Origin: SMWC01 sp963581225
GTDB taxonomy: Bacteria > Pseudomonadota > Gammaproteobacteria > Steroidobacterales > Rariloculaceae
Length of the DNA: 23,648 nt
Direction: 5' to 3'
Assembly: GCA_963581225.1 (NCBI GenBank)
Contig: CAUZMW010000037.1
Location: 1-23,648, forward strand
Below, piece by piece: positions 1 to 8,185 of the stretch (its first letter is position 1; every line of letters begins with the position of its first letter). The notes under the pieces were generated by a model, which was not told the origin of the DNA, searched no databases, and saw only the letters and a list, made by a program, of their open reading frames with translations. The position numbers and the translations under genes are program-made.

Positions 1-324
1 TTACTGCATGGGCACTGCCATCAGAAGGCCTTTGGAGTCATGTCGAGCGTGGAAGAGGTCTTAAACTGGATCCCAGAGCTGGAAGTCGAAGTCATTGAGT
101 CCGGCTGTTGCGGGATGGCGGGGTCGTTCGGCTACGAGACGGAACACTACGACACGTCGATGCAGATGGCCGAGCTCAGTCTCCTGCCGGCCGCTCGTCA
201 GGCCGGTGAGGATACCTTGATCGTCGCTGACGGCACGAGTTGCCGCTCCCAGATCAAGGACGGGGCCGGCCGGGACGGCTGGCATGTCGCCCGCGTCCTC
301 GAAAAGGCTCTGAAGAATGCTTGA
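1..324 (+). CDS. FAD/Fe-S oxidoreductase (YdiJ/GlpC-like), C-terminal part
   Basis: The reading frame is open from base 1, so the gene begins outside the window; only the last 107 codons are present. The visible part starts with HCHQKAFG and contains ESGCCGMAGSFGYE, the CCG cysteine motif that ligates an Fe-S cluster in the heterodisulfide-reductase-like C-terminal domain of large FAD-binding dehydrogenases. The GCCGMAG wording is closest to what I know of YdiJ-type D-2-hydroxyacid dehydrogenases, which oxidise 2-hydroxyacids and pass electrons from FAD to Fe-S centres. A conserved-looking ADGTSCRSQI stretch follows. The gene ends at TGA 322-324, and the next gene's signal peptide starts about 75 bases later. 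Its substrate cannot be judged without the FAD domain. Confidence 0.85.
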   Translation, partial: LLHGHCHQKAFGVMSSVEEVLNWIPELEVEVIESGCCGMAGSFGYETEHYDTSMQMAELSLLPAARQAGEDTLIVADGTSCRSQIKDGAGRDGWHVARVLEKALKNA

Positions 325-398
325 GCGTGAGACCGGCTTGGTTGGAATCGGCTAGCGGAAGGCGTAGGATTGCGAGGATCGAGGCCAGAGTTACCACG

Positions 399-773
399 TT
401 GAAAGCCCACAGCCGAGCTATTGCGCTACTACTTGTCGGGTGTTTGATCCACTCCGGCCCCGTCGTGGCTTATCTGTGCGTCGGTCACCAGTCGACGATG
501 AAAGCGTGCTGTCCCGACGAGGATCATGAGGCGTCCGACCACGGCTTGATGGCCATGCCATCGGAGTCGGGCCTGGTTAACTCCTGCGATCCGGTCACGG
601 CCGACGGCCTGTCCGCCCACTCGCTGGAGCTGCCCGATCCGCTTGCAGTCGGGCTCGATCAACTCTCACTGCCGGCCGTGGAGCAATCTTCCGAACAGGT
701 CGCAGCTACTCTTCTGCGGCCGAGTTTTCACGGTCCGCCCGTCTATCTGACTACCCTCCGAGTCCGCCGCTAA
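399..773 (+). CDS. Small exported Cys/His/Met-containing protein before the efflux operon
   Basis: I do not recognise a named family. With a TTG start at 399 the 124-residue product begins with a basic stretch and a hydrophobic core (AIALLLVGCL), as in a signal peptide or membrane anchor. Then come YLCVGHQ, MKACCPDEDHE and a later SC, with several His and Met residues nearby. The frame is open further upstream (GTG at 327, ATG at 240), but that extension is Arg/Pro-rich, overlaps the previous gene and would bury the signal peptide, so the TTG is preferred. It lies just before a heavy-metal efflux operon, so periplasmic metal binding is a reasonable inference, not a demonstrated role. Start choice is uncertain. 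Confidence 0.55.
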   Translation: MKAHSRAIALLLVGCLIHSGPVVAYLCVGHQSTMKACCPDEDHEASDHGLMAMPSESGLVNSCDPVTADGLSAHSLELPDPLAVGLDQLSLPAVEQSSEQVAATLLRPSFHGPPVYLTTLRVRR

Positions 774-787
774 ACCACGCGTTGTCC

Positions 788-810
788 CGCGGAGGATTCG
801 TTCCTCCGTG
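788..810 (+). terminator. Hairpin upstream of the TolC-like gene (weak terminator or attenuator)
   Basis: CGGAGGA at 790-796 and TCCTCCG at 802-808 form a perfect 7-bp stem around a TTCGT loop, extendable by a G-U and a C-G pair. A loose T-rich stretch follows only at about 815-827. It could partly terminate transcription between the small exported gene and the efflux operon. The T-tract is poor, so function is uncertain. Confidence 0.35.
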
Positions 811-845
811 CTGTTGCTATTCGTTTTAGGCGATGGAGGGCGAAC

Positions 846-2159
846 GTGCGCACTATTCTTTTTCTAGTCAGTTTTATTGTCGTTGGCATTGTGCCGGTTA
901 TGTCATCGGTAGCGGCCGAAGAGACGGTGTTTGAAACACTCGAGCTCCTAACGCTCCCGGCGTTGGTCGCCGAAGTCGAACTGCGTAATCATCATGTACT
1001 GTCATCGGCCGCGGCGGTTGAGGCGGCCCAGATACGAGTGGCGCCCGCGAGCGCGTTGGCGGATCCAATGCTGAGCTACATGATGTTACCTCGTAGTATC
1101 GGCTCGGATATCGGCTATCGTCACGGTGGCCAGATCAGCCAGGCCTTTCCCTGGCCGGGTAAGCGGGATCTCCATGGCCTGGTCGCGGCTCAACAACGGG
1201 ATGTCGTGCGTGAGGATCAAGCGATTACGCGCCTGGACGTCGTCGCTGCGGCCAAGACCGCATTCGCCGAATGGCACTATTTACATCGGGCGATCAAGAT
1301 CAATACAGCCAACCAGCAAGTTGTCGATGAGCTGATCGCCGTGGCTCGGGCACGCTATGCCTCGGGCCGCGCGCTTCAGCAGGACGTGCTGCAGGCAGAG
1401 GTCGAGTTGGCGTTGACCGAGCAACAACGCCTGGTACTCGATCAACAACTGACGAGTGCCCGCACGCACATCAATTCGCTTCTCAACCGGGATAGCGACG
1501 CGCGATTGCCGCCGCCGGCGCCGTTCGAGCCACCGAGCCCGTTACCCGGACTGGCCGCCGTTCGCACGATCGCTGTAGAGGCGCACCCGGAATTGCGCCG
1601 GCAGGAGGCAGTCGTCGCCCAGGGACGTTCGCGCGTGGAACTTGCCGACAAGGCATTTCTTCCGGACTTTAACGCCTACCTGGGTTATGGGAATGTATGG
1701 GAAGAGCGCGATAAACGCGTCCAACTGGGTGTAACGATCAACGTCCCGTTCGGGCGAGACAAACGCGACGCAGACCTCGACGCCGCGCGAGCCGATGTTC
1801 GGCGCGACGAGCATGAGCTTGAGGGGCATCGACAGACGCTGCTGGCGGCGATGGAGACGGCGTACGCGGAGACCGCGGAGTCTCTGGCGTCGATTCGGTT
1901 ATACGAGGAGCGTCTATTGCCGCTGGCGCAGGCCAGCCTGGATGTTTCGTTTTCGGATTATCGAAGCGGTGTCGGTCAATTCATTAATGTGCTCGCGGCC
2001 CAGCGGCAGCGATTGTCTACAGAGCAGGGGTACGAGCGCACGCGGGCAGATTACTGGCGTCGGCGTGCGACGTTCGAACGCACGGTGGGTGTGCCGCTGC
2101 AGTTGGCAGCAAGCCGAGCGGTAGTCAGCCAAAACTTAGCAGGTATCGGTCATGAATAA
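846..2159 (+). CDS. TolC-family outer-membrane efflux channel (CusC/CzcC type)
   Basis: This 437-residue protein begins at GTG 846, preceded by GGAGGG at 835-840. It has an N-terminal signal peptide (FLVSFIVVGIVPVMSSVAA). The body shows the long Ala/Gln/Glu/Arg-rich helices with two internal repeats typical of outer-membrane efflux proteins, for example LADPMLSYMMLPRSIG and GISQ-like FPWPGKR near residues 80-120, and GVGQFINVLAAQRQ near residue 380. It would form the trimeric channel that discharges metal ions across the outer membrane. Its stop overlaps the start of the adaptor gene by 8 bases, and the adaptor overlaps the pump by 7, so the three are almost certainly co-translated. Channel genes of this family do not reveal the substrate; the pump suggests monovalent copper or silver. 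Confidence 0.9.
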   Translation: MRTILFLVSFIVVGIVPVMSSVAAEETVFETLELLTLPALVAEVELRNHHVLSSAAAVEAAQIRVAPASALADPMLSYMMLPRSIGSDIGYRHGGQISQAFPWPGKRDLHGLVAAQQRDVVREDQAITRLDVVAAAKTAFAEWHYLHRAIKINTANQQVVDELIAVARARYASGRALQQDVLQAEVELALTEQQRLVLDQQLTSARTHINSLLNRDSDARLPPPAPFEPPSPLPGLAAVRTIAVEAHPELRRQEAVVAQGRSRVELADKAFLPDFNAYLGYGNVWEERDKRVQLGVTINVPFGRDKRDADLDAARADVRRDEHELEGHRQTLLAAMETAYAETAESLASIRLYEERLLPLAQASLDVSFSDYRSGVGQFINVLAAQRQRLSTEQGYERTRADYWRRRATFERTVGVPLQLAASRAVVSQNLAGIGHE

Positions 2160-3630
2160 GCGTTCATTAGTCACAGTAGCGGCGGGCATCGCGATACTTG
2201 CGCTCGGATTTTTTGTCGGTCAGCAGTGGTCCGGGAGCGGTACCGATGAATCGATGGCGCTTGATACGGGCGGTGAGGCACTTCGCGCCGGCCCGTTCCG
2301 CGTGCAGGTCACGGTAAACCCCGAGACCCCGGTGATCGGCGCTAATACGGTACGTCTGCGACTGACCGATAGTCAGGGTGTTCCCGTCGAGGGCGCGACG
2401 ATCAGCGTCGTGGCCATCATGCCGGCGATGAATCCGATGCCGGAGATGCGCGCGTTCGCCGAGATAACGCAGACCGGGCCGGGCGTCTACGAAGGCCTTT
2501 TCGATCTGCCCATGGACGGTAGTTGGCCTCTCACCGTGGAGATAGAGAAGGCGGGGGTCGGCAGCGCAAGACTCTCGTTCGATATGGCGACGCGACGGCC
2601 GGGTCTCGAACTGCTCTCGGGAGCGCAGCAGTCGATGAGCCAGAGCGAAGCATTTGAAGAAGCGCCACCGGGGACGATCACCGTCGATTCGCGGCGCCGG
2701 CAGACGATCGGGTTGAAGTTGGGCGAGGTGACGATGATGCCACTGCGTCGTGAGATTCGAGCCGTGGGCCGCGTGACCTTCGACGAAACTCGGCTGAGCG
2801 AGGTCGCGCTTCGCTTCGACGCATGGATCGGCGATCTCGCTGCCGACCATGTCGGCGCGACGGTGGTGCAGGGGCAGCCGCTATTTACCGTCTACGGTCC
2901 GGATCTGTTGGCCGCCCAGGAGGAGTATCTGGAAGTGCTTCGTCGTCCGGGTTCCAACGCGATGATCGATGCGGCGCGCAGGCGTCTCGAGTTATGGGAT
3001 GTCAGCGCCGAGGTGATCGCGGCGCTCGAGCAGCGGCAGACGCCGCTCGATTACGTGCCCATTCTGGCGCCGCGAAGCGGAGTCGTTGTTTCCACGAGCG
3101 TCGTAGAGGGCTCATCACGTTCTGCCGGCACGACGCTGATGCGAATCGCGGATCTGTCCGAGGTCTGGGTAGAGGCTCAAGTCTACGAGGCGGATTTGGC
3201 CATGGTTTCTCTGGGCATGCCGGCCACCGTGACCTTGCCCTATCTACCAGGGCAGCGCTTCGAAGGCGAGATCGATTATGTGTATCCGTTTCTGGATGCG
3301 GCCTCCCGTACCACGCGCGTGCGCATGTCGCTGGACAACACGGATGGAGTGCTGAAGCCCGACATGTATGCCGAGATTCTGTTGGCGGCGGACTTCGGCG
3401 AGCGTCTCGTCGTGCCGACCGAAGCCGTTATTTTCGCCGGCGAGACACGCGTGGTTTTCGAGGATCTGGGTGGCGGTCGTCTGGCGCCGCGCCGAATCCA
3501 GACCGGCCTGCGTAATGCGGGCTACATCGAGGTGCTCGACGGACTGGAGGCGGGTGCGCAAATCGTCACGTCCGGCAACTTCCTGATCGCGTCGGAGAGC
3601 CGACTCAGTTCCGGGCTAGAGCAATGGTAG
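2152..3630 (+). CDS. RND efflux periplasmic adaptor (CusB/CzcB type) with N-terminal FixH/YtkA-like domain
   Basis: The product has 492 residues. Residues 1-30 hold a membrane anchor or signal (LVTVAAGIAILALGFFVGQ). Residues about 45-140 form a beta-rich domain with PFRVQVTVNPETPVIG, an IMPAMNPMPEM segment and a GVYEGLFDLPMDGSWPL segment. This resembles the FixH/YtkA-like domain seen in some metal-transport proteins and is absent from the shortest CusB proteins. From about 175 onward come the barrel, alpha-hairpin and lipoyl-like segments of a membrane-fusion protein (GRVTFDETRLSEVALRFDAWI, then ILAPRSGVVVS, then GNFLIASESRL at the end). It would link channel and pump and may hand metal to the pump. 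The Met-rich IMPAMNPMPEM loop is a plausible soft-metal site, which is inference. It overlaps both neighbours. Confidence 0.9.
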   Translation: MNKRSLVTVAAGIAILALGFFVGQQWSGSGTDESMALDTGGEALRAGPFRVQVTVNPETPVIGANTVRLRLTDSQGVPVEGATISVVAIMPAMNPMPEMRAFAEITQTGPGVYEGLFDLPMDGSWPLTVEIEKAGVGSARLSFDMATRRPGLELLSGAQQSMSQSEAFEEAPPGTITVDSRRRQTIGLKLGEVTMMPLRREIRAVGRVTFDETRLSEVALRFDAWIGDLAADHVGATVVQGQPLFTVYGPDLLAAQEEYLEVLRRPGSNAMIDAARRRLELWDVSAEVIAALEQRQTPLDYVPILAPRSGVVVSTSVVEGSSRSAGTTLMRIADLSEVWVEAQVYEADLAMVSLGMPATVTLPYLPGQRFEGEIDYVYPFLDAASRTTRVRMSLDNTDGVLKPDMYAEILLAADFGERLVVPTEAVIFAGETRVVFEDLGGGRLAPRRIQTGLRNAGYIEVLDGLEAGAQIVTSGNFLIASESRLSSGLEQW

Positions 3631-6600
3631 ACAATCAACCTATCGGACCCGTCGGGCGCTTAATCGCCTACTGTGCGCGCAAGCCGCTCGTCACCGTCGT
3701 CGCCGTCGCGGTAATCTCGCTAGCCGGTTATCGAGCGTTGTTGGCGATACCGTTGGATGCGATTCCTGATCTGTCCGATGTGCAGGTGATCGTCTTCACG
3801 GAATGGCCGGGCCGTAGCCCGGATCTCGTCGAAGATCAGATTACCTATCCGCTGACTACGACGCTGCTGTCCGCCCCCGGCGTTCAGTATGTCCGGGGAC
3901 TGAGCTTCATGGGGTTGTCGTTCGTCTACGCGATCTTCGAAGACGGTGTCGACATGTATTGGGCTCGGTCGCGTGTACTGGAGTACCTGAATTCCGCAAC
4001 GGGTGATCTTCCGGATGGCGTGACGCCAGCGCTCGGTCCCGACGCAACGGGTGTCGGCTGGGTCTTCCAGTACGCGCTCGTGGATCGGTCGGGCAATCTC
4101 AGTCTGGCGGACCTTCGTTCGCTGCAGGACTTCAACCTGCGCTACGCGCTGGAATCTGTCGAAGGCGTTGCCGAGGTCGCGTCGGTAGGCGGATACCAGA
4201 AGGAATATCAGATCAGCGTCGATCCCAATCGCCTGGCGTCGTACGCGATCACGCTGCAACAGGTCGCGGCGGCCGTTCGTGCTTCCAATAACGACGTCGG
4301 TGGGCGCGTCCTCGAGATCGCCGGTCACGAGCAGTTTATTCGCGGTCGAGGCTATGTGCGTTCGCCGGAGGATCTTGAGTTGGTGGTGTTGAAGGTCACC
4401 GAAGGCGGCGTGCCGATCACGATTAACGACGTCGGTACGGTGACGTTGGGGCCGGCCATGCAGCGCGGCCAGGCCGAACTCGACGGCGAGGGGCTGACGG
4501 TCGGCGGCATTGTCGTCATGCGTTACGGCAGCAACGCGCTGGCGGTCATCGACCGCGTCAAAGAACGTCTGGAAGAACTCAAGCCAGGGCTTCCGTCCGG
4601 TGTAGAGATCGTCCCCGTGTACGATCGCTCGAATCTTATTTCCGCAGCGATCGATACGCTCCGAACGACGCTCGTCGAAGAGATATTAATCGTCGCACTC
4701 GTGCTCATCGTGTTCTTGCTGCATGTACGTTCGACGTTGATCGTTGCGGTCACGTTGCCCGTGGCCATACTGCTGGCATTTATCCCGATGGGCTACCAGG
4801 GACTAACGGCAAACATCATGTCCTTGGGCGGCATCGCCGTCGCGATCGGCGCGATGGTCGATGCTGCGATCGTCATGGTCGAGAACGTTCACCGGCGGCT
4901 GAGTGAGTTACAGGATGAGGGCGGCGTTGTTCGTGGTTCGGCGCGAGTCGATGCGATCGTTCAAGCGATGCAAGAGGTCGGCCCGAGTATTTTCTTCTCG
5001 CTGCTGATCATTACTGTATCTTTTCTGCCGGTGTTCGCGCTGGAGGGCTCGGAAGGTAGATTGTTTACGCCGTTGGCCTATACCAAAACGTATTCGATGG
5101 CGTTTGCCGCACTGTTGTCCGTGACGCTGGTGCCGGCCCTGGCCGTCTGGCTGATACGTGGACGCCTGCGCGGTGGGAATAGCGTGCTGGACCGTACTCT
5201 GGTCGCGGGCTACCGCCGCGTCGTCGGCACGAGCATCTCGTTTCGCTGGCCGATCATTGCCGGCGCTATCGTGTTGCTGGTGTTTACGATTCCGACCTTC
5301 CGGTCTCTCGGCAACGAGTTCATGCCGCCGCTCGACGAGGGCTCGATACTGTTTATGCCGACGACGCTGCCGGGACTCTCGATCACCGAGGCCGCGAAGA
5401 CGCTCCAGACCATGGACGCCCAGCTGGCAAAGTTTCCGGAGGTCGAACACGTATTCGGCAAGATCGGGCGATCCACTAGCGCGACCGATCCCGCGCCGCT
5501 GTCGATGGTCGAAGCCGTCGTGACGCTGAAGCCGAAATCTGAGTGGCGCGAGGGAATGACATCGACGAAGTTGATACAGGAGATGGATAGCACGCTGCGC
5601 TTCCCCGGCATGCCGAATATTTTCTGGATGCCGATCCAGACACGTACGGAGATGCTGGCGACCGGGATTCGCTCCGCCCTGGGCGTCAAGGTCTTCGGCG
5701 CGGATCTGGAGGTGATCGAGCGTACGGCGATCGATATCGAGCGCGCGCTTCAAGAGGACGAGCGGACGGCCCCCTATACTCGCAGCGCGTTCGCGGAGCG
5801 CACGACGGGCGGTTACTTCCTCGATTTCGACATCCGTCGCGACGCCGCCGCGCGATTCGGCCTGAACGTGGCCGACATCGAGACGACGCTCGTTGCCGCA
5901 GTCGGCGGCATGCCGGTGTCGGAGACGATCGAAGGGAGAGAGCGTTACACAATACTGTTGCGCTACGCGCGTGAGTATCGAGATAACCTTGACGCACTCG
6001 AGCGCATACTAATCCCTACGCCGACCGGAGCGCAGATTCCGATCACACAGGTTGCGGACCTGACGTTTCGTACCGGGCCATCGATGATACGCAGCGAAGG
6101 CGGTCAGTTGGTTGGATTCGTATTCGTCGACGTGCGCGATAATATCGGTATCGCCGACTATGTGAATCTGGCGAGAGAAGCGGTTGCCGAACGCGTGATC
6201 ATCCCGAACGGTTACCGGCTCAGCTGGGCCGGACAGTTCGAGTACTTCGAACGCGCCCAGGCGACATTGCAATGGCTCGTCCCGGGTACTGTATTTCTCA
6301 TTCTATTTATGTTGTTCATCCATCGCGGAATTCTGACGGAGATACTCATTATTATGCTGGCGTTGCCGTTCTGTCTGACCGGGGCGGTGTGGCTGCTGTC
6401 GTGGCTTGATTACAACCTCAGCGTTGCCGTGTGGGTGGGCATGATTGCCGTGTCGGGCCTCGCGATCGAACTCGGTTTGCTGATGATGCTGTATCTCGAT
6501 CTGGCCTACCGTGAACAACGCGTCAGTAGCGTCGCAGATCTTAGGGCCGCTATCGTTGAAGGCGCCGGCAGGAGGATTCGACCGATGTTGATGACGGGGC

Positions 6601-6797
6601 TGGCGTCGGTCATCGGACTGATGCCGATCATGCTCAGTAGCGGTGCAGGTGCCGACGTCATGAAGCGGATCGCGGCGCCGATGGTCGGCGGCGTAGTTTC
6701 GGCTTTGCTGATGGTTTTGCTCGTCTATCCGGCGGTATTCTCGATCTGGCGCGAACGCGGGTTGCGGTTGGGCCGTGATGGCGCGGCTGGAACTTAA
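3624..6797 (+). CDS. CusA/CzcA-family heavy-metal RND efflux pump
   Basis: This is a 1057-residue inner-membrane proton antiporter of the HME-RND family, the usual length. It has the N-terminal DAIPDLSDVQVIV motif, a first transmembrane helix near residue 20, two periplasmic domains and the TM4 motif GAMVDAAIVMVENVHRR. The Asp at 413 of that motif is the expected proton-relay residue. The wording matches CusA (copper/silver) better than CzcA. Met628 (DPAPLSMVEAV) and Met677 (TRTEMLATGIR) lie where, by motif alignment from memory, two copper-coordinating methionines of CusA (M573, M623) fall; I could not place the third. Spacing between the two is nearly conserved. The last helices end with VYPAVFSIWRERG. 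Copper or silver export is therefore likely but not proven. Confidence 0.93.
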   Translation: MVDNQPIGPVGRLIAYCARKPLVTVVAVAVISLAGYRALLAIPLDAIPDLSDVQVIVFTEWPGRSPDLVEDQITYPLTTTLLSAPGVQYVRGLSFMGLSFVYAIFEDGVDMYWARSRVLEYLNSATGDLPDGVTPALGPDATGVGWVFQYALVDRSGNLSLADLRSLQDFNLRYALESVEGVAEVASVGGYQKEYQISVDPNRLASYAITLQQVAAAVRASNNDVGGRVLEIAGHEQFIRGRGYVRSPEDLELVVLKVTEGGVPITINDVGTVTLGPAMQRGQAELDGEGLTVGGIVVMRYGSNALAVIDRVKERLEELKPGLPSGVEIVPVYDRSNLISAAIDTLRTTLVEEILIVALVLIVFLLHVRSTLIVAVTLPVAILLAFIPMGYQGLTANIMSLGGIAVAIGAMVDAAIVMVENVHRRLSELQDEGGVVRGSARVDAIVQAMQEVGPSIFFSLLIITVSFLPVFALEGSEGRLFTPLAYTKTYSMAFAALLSVTLVPALAVWLIRGRLRGGNSVLDRTLVAGYRRVVGTSISFRWPIIAGAIVLLVFTIPTFRSLGNEFMPPLDEGSILFMPTTLPGLSITEAAKTLQTMDAQLAKFPEVEHVFGKIGRSTSATDPAPLSMVEAVVTLKPKSEWREGMTSTKLIQEMDSTLRFPGMPNIFWMPIQTRTEMLATGIRSALGVKVFGADLEVIERTAIDIERALQEDERTAPYTRSAFAERTTGGYFLDFDIRRDAAARFGLNVADIETTLVAAVGGMPVSETIEGRERYTILLRYAREYRDNLDALERILIPTPTGAQIPITQVADLTFRTGPSMIRSEGGQLVGFVFVDVRDNIGIADYVNLAREAVAERVIIPNGYRLSWAGQFEYFERAQATLQWLVPGTVFLILFMLFIHRGILTEILIIMLALPFCLTGAVWLLSWLDYNLSVAVWVGMIAVSGLAIELGLLMMLYLDLAYREQRVSSVADLRAAIVEGAGRRIRPMLMTGLASVIGLMPIMLSSGAGADVMKRIAAPMVGGVVSALLMVLLVYPAVFSIWRERGLRLGRDGAAGT

Positions 6798-6868
6798 GAA
6801 ATCTATAGATGGTGATTTCCAGGGGTAAAATAGGCGGCCCACGTTATGTTTTGCAGGCATCCCCTCGA

Positions 6869-6898
6869 TTGACCCCTCCCGGGTTCGCACGGTACGAT
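6869..6898 (+). promoter_or_regulatory. Candidate sigma70 promoter of the selenoprotein gene
   Basis: TTGACC at 6869-6874 and TACGAT at 6893-6898 are separated by 18 bases and would start transcription about 25 bases before the ATG at 6931. A ribosome-binding sequence GGAGA lies at 6919-6923. This would let the gene be transcribed independently of the efflux operon, which ends 133 bases upstream without a clear terminator. The match is partial (4 of 6 at the -10). Confidence 0.4.
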
Positions 6899-6930
6899 TC
6901 TCGGGCCTTTTCACGCACGGAGAAACTGTC

Positions 6931-8121
6931 ATGATTCGCCGTCTCAGTTCGTTAATCACCTTCGCTGCCGCGCTGGGTTTTGTGGCTGTCGCGTCAGCCC
7001 AGGGGGCCGCCGGCATGGGCAGGGGTATGGGTGCCGGACCAACCGGCATGGATACCCGCTTCATGGATATCGTCCCCGATATCGGTGAGCAGCTTCCCGA
7101 TATCTCGATCGTCGACGACCAGGGTAACCCGGTCAATATGAGAGACATTACGACGGGCCAGTACACGGTACTGACGCTCGGCTGTCTCACGTGACCCCCC
7201 TTCATACGTAACGTCCCCAGTTTGGAGACGGTCAAAGTAGATTACGCACCCAAGGGCGTCGATTTTTACTACATCTACAAGCCCCTGGCGCACCCCGAAT
7301 TCAACAACTATGTCGTGCCGGTCAATCTTGAAGAGCGGTTGATGCATATCGAGGAAGCCAAGCGTGTGCTCGGATCGAGCATCACCTGGCTGGCCGATAC
7401 GATGGACAACGTCTGGCATGACGTCATGGCGAACACGCCGAACAGCGAACTGATCCTGGACCCCGAGGGCCGAGTCGTCGTACGTAGAACCTGGAGCGAT
7501 CCGGTTGCGTTGCGTTATGATCTCGAAGGGCTCGTCGGCGCAGTCGATCATCCGACGGCTATCGCCGATTTGCATCTCACGGCTCAGCCGCGAATGCCCG
7601 CGGTCGCCAAGGGTGTCGTTCCGCGTGTCGAGTTGCCGCCCGATATGGCGTCGATTCAGGTCGATCCGGATCTGGAGTCAACCGACATTCCGTTCTACGT
7701 GAAGATTCGCGCAGAGGCTGACCGAGCGCTGTTGCAGAACGGCGCAGGCACGATGTATTTAGGCTTCCACCTGGACCCGCTGTACAGTGTCCACTGGAAC
7801 AACGAAGCGGGCCCCGTGCGGTACAACTTCTCGCTGCCCGACGGTGTGACGATGACACCTTCGAGTGGTGTCGGGCCCGATGTCGAAGAGCCGGCCGATG
7901 CCGATCCGCGCGAGTTCCTGTTGCAGGTCGACGCAACCGGGCTTCAGGAGCCGATCGATCTCGAGGTCTTCTACTTCGCTTGTGACGATGCGTTGACGTT
8001 CTGTATTCCGGTAACGCAGAACTATCAGATTCATCTCGAACGGGACAATCATGGCCGGACCATCCGTACCGGCGCCGATAACCAGCCGATCATGGGGCGA
8101 CGCCCGCCGCCGACCGGTTAG
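6931..8121 (+). CDS. Exported deiodinase-like selenoprotein with DsbD-alpha-like C-terminal domain (UGA 7192-7194 = Sec88)
   Basis: Two open stretches, 6931-7191 and 7195-8121, are in the same frame and separated by one TGA. Read through as selenocysteine they give a 396-residue protein. Residues 1-23 are a signal peptide cut after ASA. Residues 26-45 are Gly/Met-rich. A thioredoxin-fold domain follows, with the pre-strand QLPDISIVDDQGNPVNMRDI and then TVLTLGCLT-U-PPF. This matches iodothyronine deiodinases (GSATUPPF) including the downstream YIYKPLAHPEF, the counterpart of their YIDEAHP with its conserved His (His121 here). Cys85 and Sec88 make a CxxU redox pair. Residues about 230-370 resemble a DsbD-alpha/DsbC-corrector domain with Cys351 and Cys358 (FACDDALTFC). 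selA, selB and tRNA-Sec lie 0.9 kb downstream. Thyroid-hormone chemistry is unlikely in a bacterium; an extracytoplasmic thiol/peroxide or dehalogenating oxidoreductase is inferred. The alternative, a nonsense-mutated pseudogene, is disfavoured by the Sec-specific context. Confidence 0.88.
7192..7234 (+). promoter_or_regulatory. Candidate bacterial SECIS hairpin recoding the UGA
   Basis: The UGA sits at the foot of a foldable element. TGACC at 7192-7196 can pair with GGTCA at 7230-7234. An upper stem forms from CGTC 7212-7215 with GACG 7227-7230, plus CC 7217-7218 with GG 7224-7225, with a C/A mismatch between. The two helices compete only for base 7230. The apical loop AGTTT (7219-7223) carries G7220 followed by U, about 25 bases after the UGA. 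That agrees with the known bSECIS rule of a small apical loop with a G (and U) roughly 16-37 bases downstream, read by the SelB winged-helix domain. The pairing was done by eye. Confidence 0.7.
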
Positions 8122-8142
8122 ACCGCATTTCTGATACAGGGC

Positions 8143-8185
8143 AACCCCCATGGGCCGACCGGCCTGTGGGGGTTTACTTTTTTTT
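8143..8185 (+). terminator. Rho-independent terminator after the selenoprotein gene
   Basis: AACCCCCA at 8143-8150 pairs perfectly with TGGGGGTT at 8167-8174. An inner GGCC/GGCC helix (8153-8156 with 8161-8164) extends it, and a run of eight T residues follows at 8178-8185. It lies 21 bases after the selenoprotein stop and ends at the stop codon of the convergent toxin gene. The T run serves only the plus strand. Confidence 0.85.

Noticed and set aside
322..324. TGA ending the oxidoreductase as a possible Sec codon
   Set aside because: The protein already ends at the family's normal C-terminus and a second stop follows within two codons.
2167..2850. Long reverse-strand ORFs under the efflux genes (also 3720-4328 and 4908-5753)
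   Set aside because: They are Arg/His-rich mirror frames of strongly conserved efflux proteins, with no family resemblance.
7222..8121. A separate gene starting at TTG 7222
   Set aside because: It is in the same frame as 6931-7191 and lacks its own signal peptide and ribosome-binding site. The deiodinase-like motif spans the TGA, so it is the second part of a selenoprotein.
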